NCBI GenBank assembly: GCA_028291515.1
Contig: JAQGHU010000036.1
Span: forward strand, 1 to 38,038
DNA length: 38,038 bases
From: Schlesneria sp.
GTDB taxonomy: Bacteria; Planctomycetota; Planctomycetia; Planctomycetales; Planctomycetaceae
Direction of reading: 5' to 3'
In this document: piece after piece, positions 36,006-38,038 of the stretch
How the letters are laid out: the number at the start of each line of letters is the position of its first letter
Position numbering within the stretch: the first letter of the stretch is position 1
The notes under the pieces: model-generated
What the model was told of the DNA's origin: nothing
Database searches by the model: none
The model's input: only the letters and a program-made list of their open reading frames with translations
Translations under genes and position numbers: made by a program

Positions 36006-37652
36006 TTATTCTAAGTCAAAACAAGCCGCTTCGTTGGCGTTGCGGACCAGTAGCTTGCCGCGGACCAGGACGGGTTGATTCCAGGTGATAGCGGCTTCGT
36101 CCAAGGCCGTAAAGCTGGCGACGACATCGGGCTTGGAAGGCTCGGCGGGAACCTGCAGGACTTCGCCCTTTTCGCTGACGATCAGCAGCATGTCGTTGAC
36201 CAGCAGGATCTGTCCGTAGCCGTAGCGGCCTGCCTTCCAGACGACCTTGCCCGATTCGATGTTGAGGCAACTGAGCGTGCCGTCGTCTAAGCCATACGCA
36301 TAGCCATCGCGAACCACGACGTCGTTGAATTTCGGTCGGAATCGATTGGAGTGCCACTTCTTTGTGACCGACCAGCTGTCGCCTTTCTCCACTTCCAGCC
36401 TCACGGTCCCTTCGCCGTAGCCAATGCCATACAGCACGGATTGTTCGTCGAGAACCACCGGCATCGCGCCGCAGACTTTGGGAGCATTCGACCACGGGAA
36501 GAACCAAAGCTGCTTGCCGCTGTCGAGAGCATTTGCCGACAGGCCTGTTCCCAAGGGGGCGAGGACGACTCGTTCGCCGCGTAGCGTGGCCAGGGTGGGG
36601 CTGGCATAGGTGGCTGGTTGATCTCCACCCGACCAGACCTTCTTGCCAGTCGATCGATCGTAGGCTGCGACCGATTTGCCGTCCTTGCCGCCCGGGATCA
36701 CAATCACCAACTGATCGACGACCAGGGGGGAGCCGGACATGCCCCATTCCAGGTTAGCACCGGGTTTCCCGTCGCTGCCAGCATCCTGCAGGATGTTGGT
36801 CGTCCAGTCGCGCTGACCCGTTCGGGCGTCGAGGCAATTCAGAATCCCGGTCGCTCCGAGAGTATAGAGCTTGCCATCACTGAACTGTGGGGTCGATCGT
36901 GGACCGCCGCCACCTTGAACTTCGGTCACACTGAAATAGGTGTCATCAGTATGAGCCCAAATCTGTTTGCCTGTGTCGAGGTCATAGGCGACGACGACCT
37001 CTGTGTTGCCTCGTTGTTCTTGAGTAAACGCATAGTCACCGATGACCGCGAACGAAGACCACGAGTGCCCCACGGGATGCCGCCACAGTTCCTTCGGCGG
37101 ATTGGCAACCCAGTCTGTCCGCAGTCGCGCGCCGTGCAGCACACCCAGTCGGTCCGGTCCGCGGAAGCCTGGCCAATCGTGTTCGTCGGCGACCAGCGGC
37201 TTGGCCTCAGCGACATCGGCTGGAGTGCCCAGTGTGCTTGGCTGGAGTTGTTCCAGATACTCCTTGGCCTTCTGGTCAGCACTCCGTTGCCAGCGGTACG
37301 TCAACCGAGTCGGCGTCATGTCGCCATCGAATCGCTCGGGGCGGAAGACGGAGAAGAACGCGACGATGCCGACCACGCCCAGCCCGATCAGTCCGAACCG
37401 GACCTTCGCAGACCAGCCCGAGAAGAACGTCCACCAGATCAACAACGAAAAGATCGCTGCCGGCCAGACGAATAAGATCGACATCTTGAAGTGAGTCGGA
37501 TCTTCCCACCACATTGTCCAGAGGATGCTTTGGGCGACGCACGCGATCAGGAAAATGGCTGCCCCAATCTTCCATCGCCCGCGTTTCGACTTCGTCGGCG
37601 CAGGGGGATTGGTCGCGGCTTGGTCAGTCGTCGAAGAAATCGGGCCAGACAT
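36006..37652 (-). CDS. membrane-anchored PQQ-like beta-propeller protein (548 aa)
   Basis: About three membrane helices at the N-terminus (residues ~28-105: IGAAIFLIACVAQSIL, MSILFVWPAAIFSLLIWW, FGLIGLGVVGIVAFF) anchor a periplasmic or exposed part. After a linker, WPGFRGPDRLGV marks the start of a PQQ/YWTD-type propeller with several blades (VVVAYDLDTGKQIW, LNCLDARTGQRDWTT, VAAYDRSTGKKVWSGG, LSCLNIESGKVVWKAG). This is the layout of BamB-like or planctomycete 'PQQ-binding-like' proteins; no PQQ-dependent dehydrogenase catalytic residues are evident. Function is unknown; a scaffold or ligand-binding role is inferred. It is monocistronic and convergent with xerC. Confidence 0.9.
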   Translation of the reverse strand: MSGPISSTTDQAATNPPAPTKSKRGRWKIGAAIFLIACVAQSILWTMWWEDPTHFKMSILFVWPAAIFSLLIWWTFFSGWSAKVRFGLIGLGVVGIVAFFSVFRPERFDGDMTPTRLTYRWQRSADQKAKEYLEQLQPSTLGTPADVAEAKPLVADEHDWPGFRGPDRLGVLHGARLRTDWVANPPKELWRHPVGHSWSSFAVIGDYAFTQEQRGNTEVVVAYDLDTGKQIWAHTDDTYFSVTEVQGGGGPRSTPQFSDGKLYTLGATGILNCLDARTGQRDWTTNILQDAGSDGKPGANLEWGMSGSPLVVDQLVIVIPGGKDGKSVAAYDRSTGKKVWSGGDQPATYASPTLATLRGERVVLAPLGTGLSANALDSGKQLWFFPWSNAPKVCGAMPVVLDEQSVLYGIGYGEGTVRLEVEKGDSWSVTKKWHSNRFRPKFNDVVVRDGYAYGLDDGTLSCLNIESGKVVWKAGRYGYGQILLVNDMLLIVSEKGEVLQVPAEPSKPDVVASFTALDEAAITWNQPVLVRGKLLVRNANEAACFDLE

Positions 37653-37938
37653 TCCATGTCTTTCGTGATGTACGCGATCGCCTCAGGGTGACGTCGCGTC
37701 AAATTCGTGGAATCAAACGAGAAACAGCAGGCCGCCGATCTTCGGGGCCGGGCTGCAGATCGTCAAGTGGCGGGCGATTTCTATGCGGCTAAGGCCAACT
37801 TACGAAATAGGATTGAAGAGAAGGTGAGCCACGGATTGACACGGATGAGCACGGATTTTGAGGAGTGTTACGATGAGAGTGGGTGCCGAGACGATCGAGT
37901 ACGCAGTTCAGAATGGTCAGTTCGCGGTACAGTATCAT
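37653..37938. other. gene-poor stretch upstream of the PQQ-repeat gene
   Basis: No gene supported. It should hold the promoter of the PQQ-repeat gene. It includes one copy of the GAGCCACGGAT...ACACGGAT...CACGGAT repeat at 37824-37860. Confidence 0.4.
37824..37860. repeat. single copy of the CACGGAT repeat
   Basis: GAGCCACGGATTGACACGG then ATGAGCACGGATTTT: three CACGGAT-like units in direct order. It matches the family flanking xerC. Confidence 0.75.
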
Positions 37939-38038
37939 GGGCTGGTGACACAACCTCCGCTCCGGGCTGGTGACACAACCTCCGCTCCGGGCTGGTGACA
38001 CAACCTCCGCTCCGGGCTGGTGACACAACCTCCGCTCC
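37939..38038. repeat. perfect 25-bp tandem repeat, at least four copies
   Basis: Units at 37939-37963, 37964-37988, 37989-38013 and 38014-38038 are identical (GGGCTGGTGACACAACC followed by TCCGCTCC). The array runs off the window, so the true copy number is unknown. A 25-base period is not a multiple of 3, so it does not keep one reading frame, and no spacers separate the units. Confidence 0.97.

Noticed and set aside
37789-38028. Minus-strand open frame across the tandem repeat
   Set aside because: The protein-like repeats (CHQP, SPERR) only reflect the 25-bp unit, whose length changes the frame each copy.
37939-38038. Possible CRISPR array
   Set aside because: The 25-bp units abut directly with no spacers and are identical; it is a tandem repeat.

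Overview
The window looks like a chromosomal segment of a planctomycete (Planctomycetota, probably a Planctomycetales/Schlesneria-like bacterium). The grounds are a DUF1559 protein with a type IV-pilin-like N-terminal methylation signal paired with a small lipoprotein, a PQQ-repeat protein with the 'WPGFRGPD' signature, several short planctomycete-style hypothetical proteins, moderately high GC, and intergenic space rich in palindromic repeats. The assignment is by family recognition only; no search was run.

Layout from left to right. 1-1354: sparse, with two small unrecognised genes. 1355-4072: lipoprotein, DUF1559 protein and a secreted barrel-like protein. 4104-7193 (-): PutA, which oxidises proline to glutamate. 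7419-8504: two small secreted proteins, one with a haem-c motif. 8514-11624 (-): argC, a Uma2-family gene, argJ and a small acidic gene, i.e. arginine synthesis with an insertion. 12000-15625: cupin isomerase-like protein, TIM-barrel sugar isomerase/epimerase and Gfo/Idh/MocA oxidoreductase, a likely sugar-conversion cluster. 15770-18867: greA, proA, fliM and a small exported protein. 19169-21664: infC, rpmI, rplT, pheS, the translation cluster, without pheT. 21665-23407: repeat-containing, mostly gene-poor DNA. 23408-28057: MFS transporter, membrane protein, YceI-like lipoprotein and TPR lipoprotein. 28344-31250: remains of a type I restriction island (RhuM, an orphan protein tail, an AlbA/Schlafen-type ATPase protein, and a frameshifted hsdR start). 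31305-31523 (-): tRNA-Ile(GAU) and tRNA-Ala(UGC). 31744-34143: a divergent pair, a degenerate Gfo/Idh/MocA protein and an archaeal-type ornithine cyclodeaminase (LOR/SDH, TIGR00300 type). 34490-35845: small protein and xerC. 36006-37652 (-): PQQ-repeat membrane protein. The right edge runs into a perfect 25-bp tandem repeat.

A metabolic theme recurs. ArgC, ArgJ, ProA, PutA and the predicted ornithine cyclodeaminase all act on the glutamate / proline / ornithine / arginine node, although they sit in separate transcription units. The most interesting signals outside plain genes are a probable AUC start codon for infC, a terminator inside the putative greA leader (resembling the E. coli GraL arrangement), an Ile-Ala tRNA pair with no rRNA genes beside it, a decayed type I restriction locus next to those tRNAs, several dispersed palindromic repeat families, and the 25-bp tandem array. 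I found no convincing CRISPR array, rRNA gene or complete insertion sequence.
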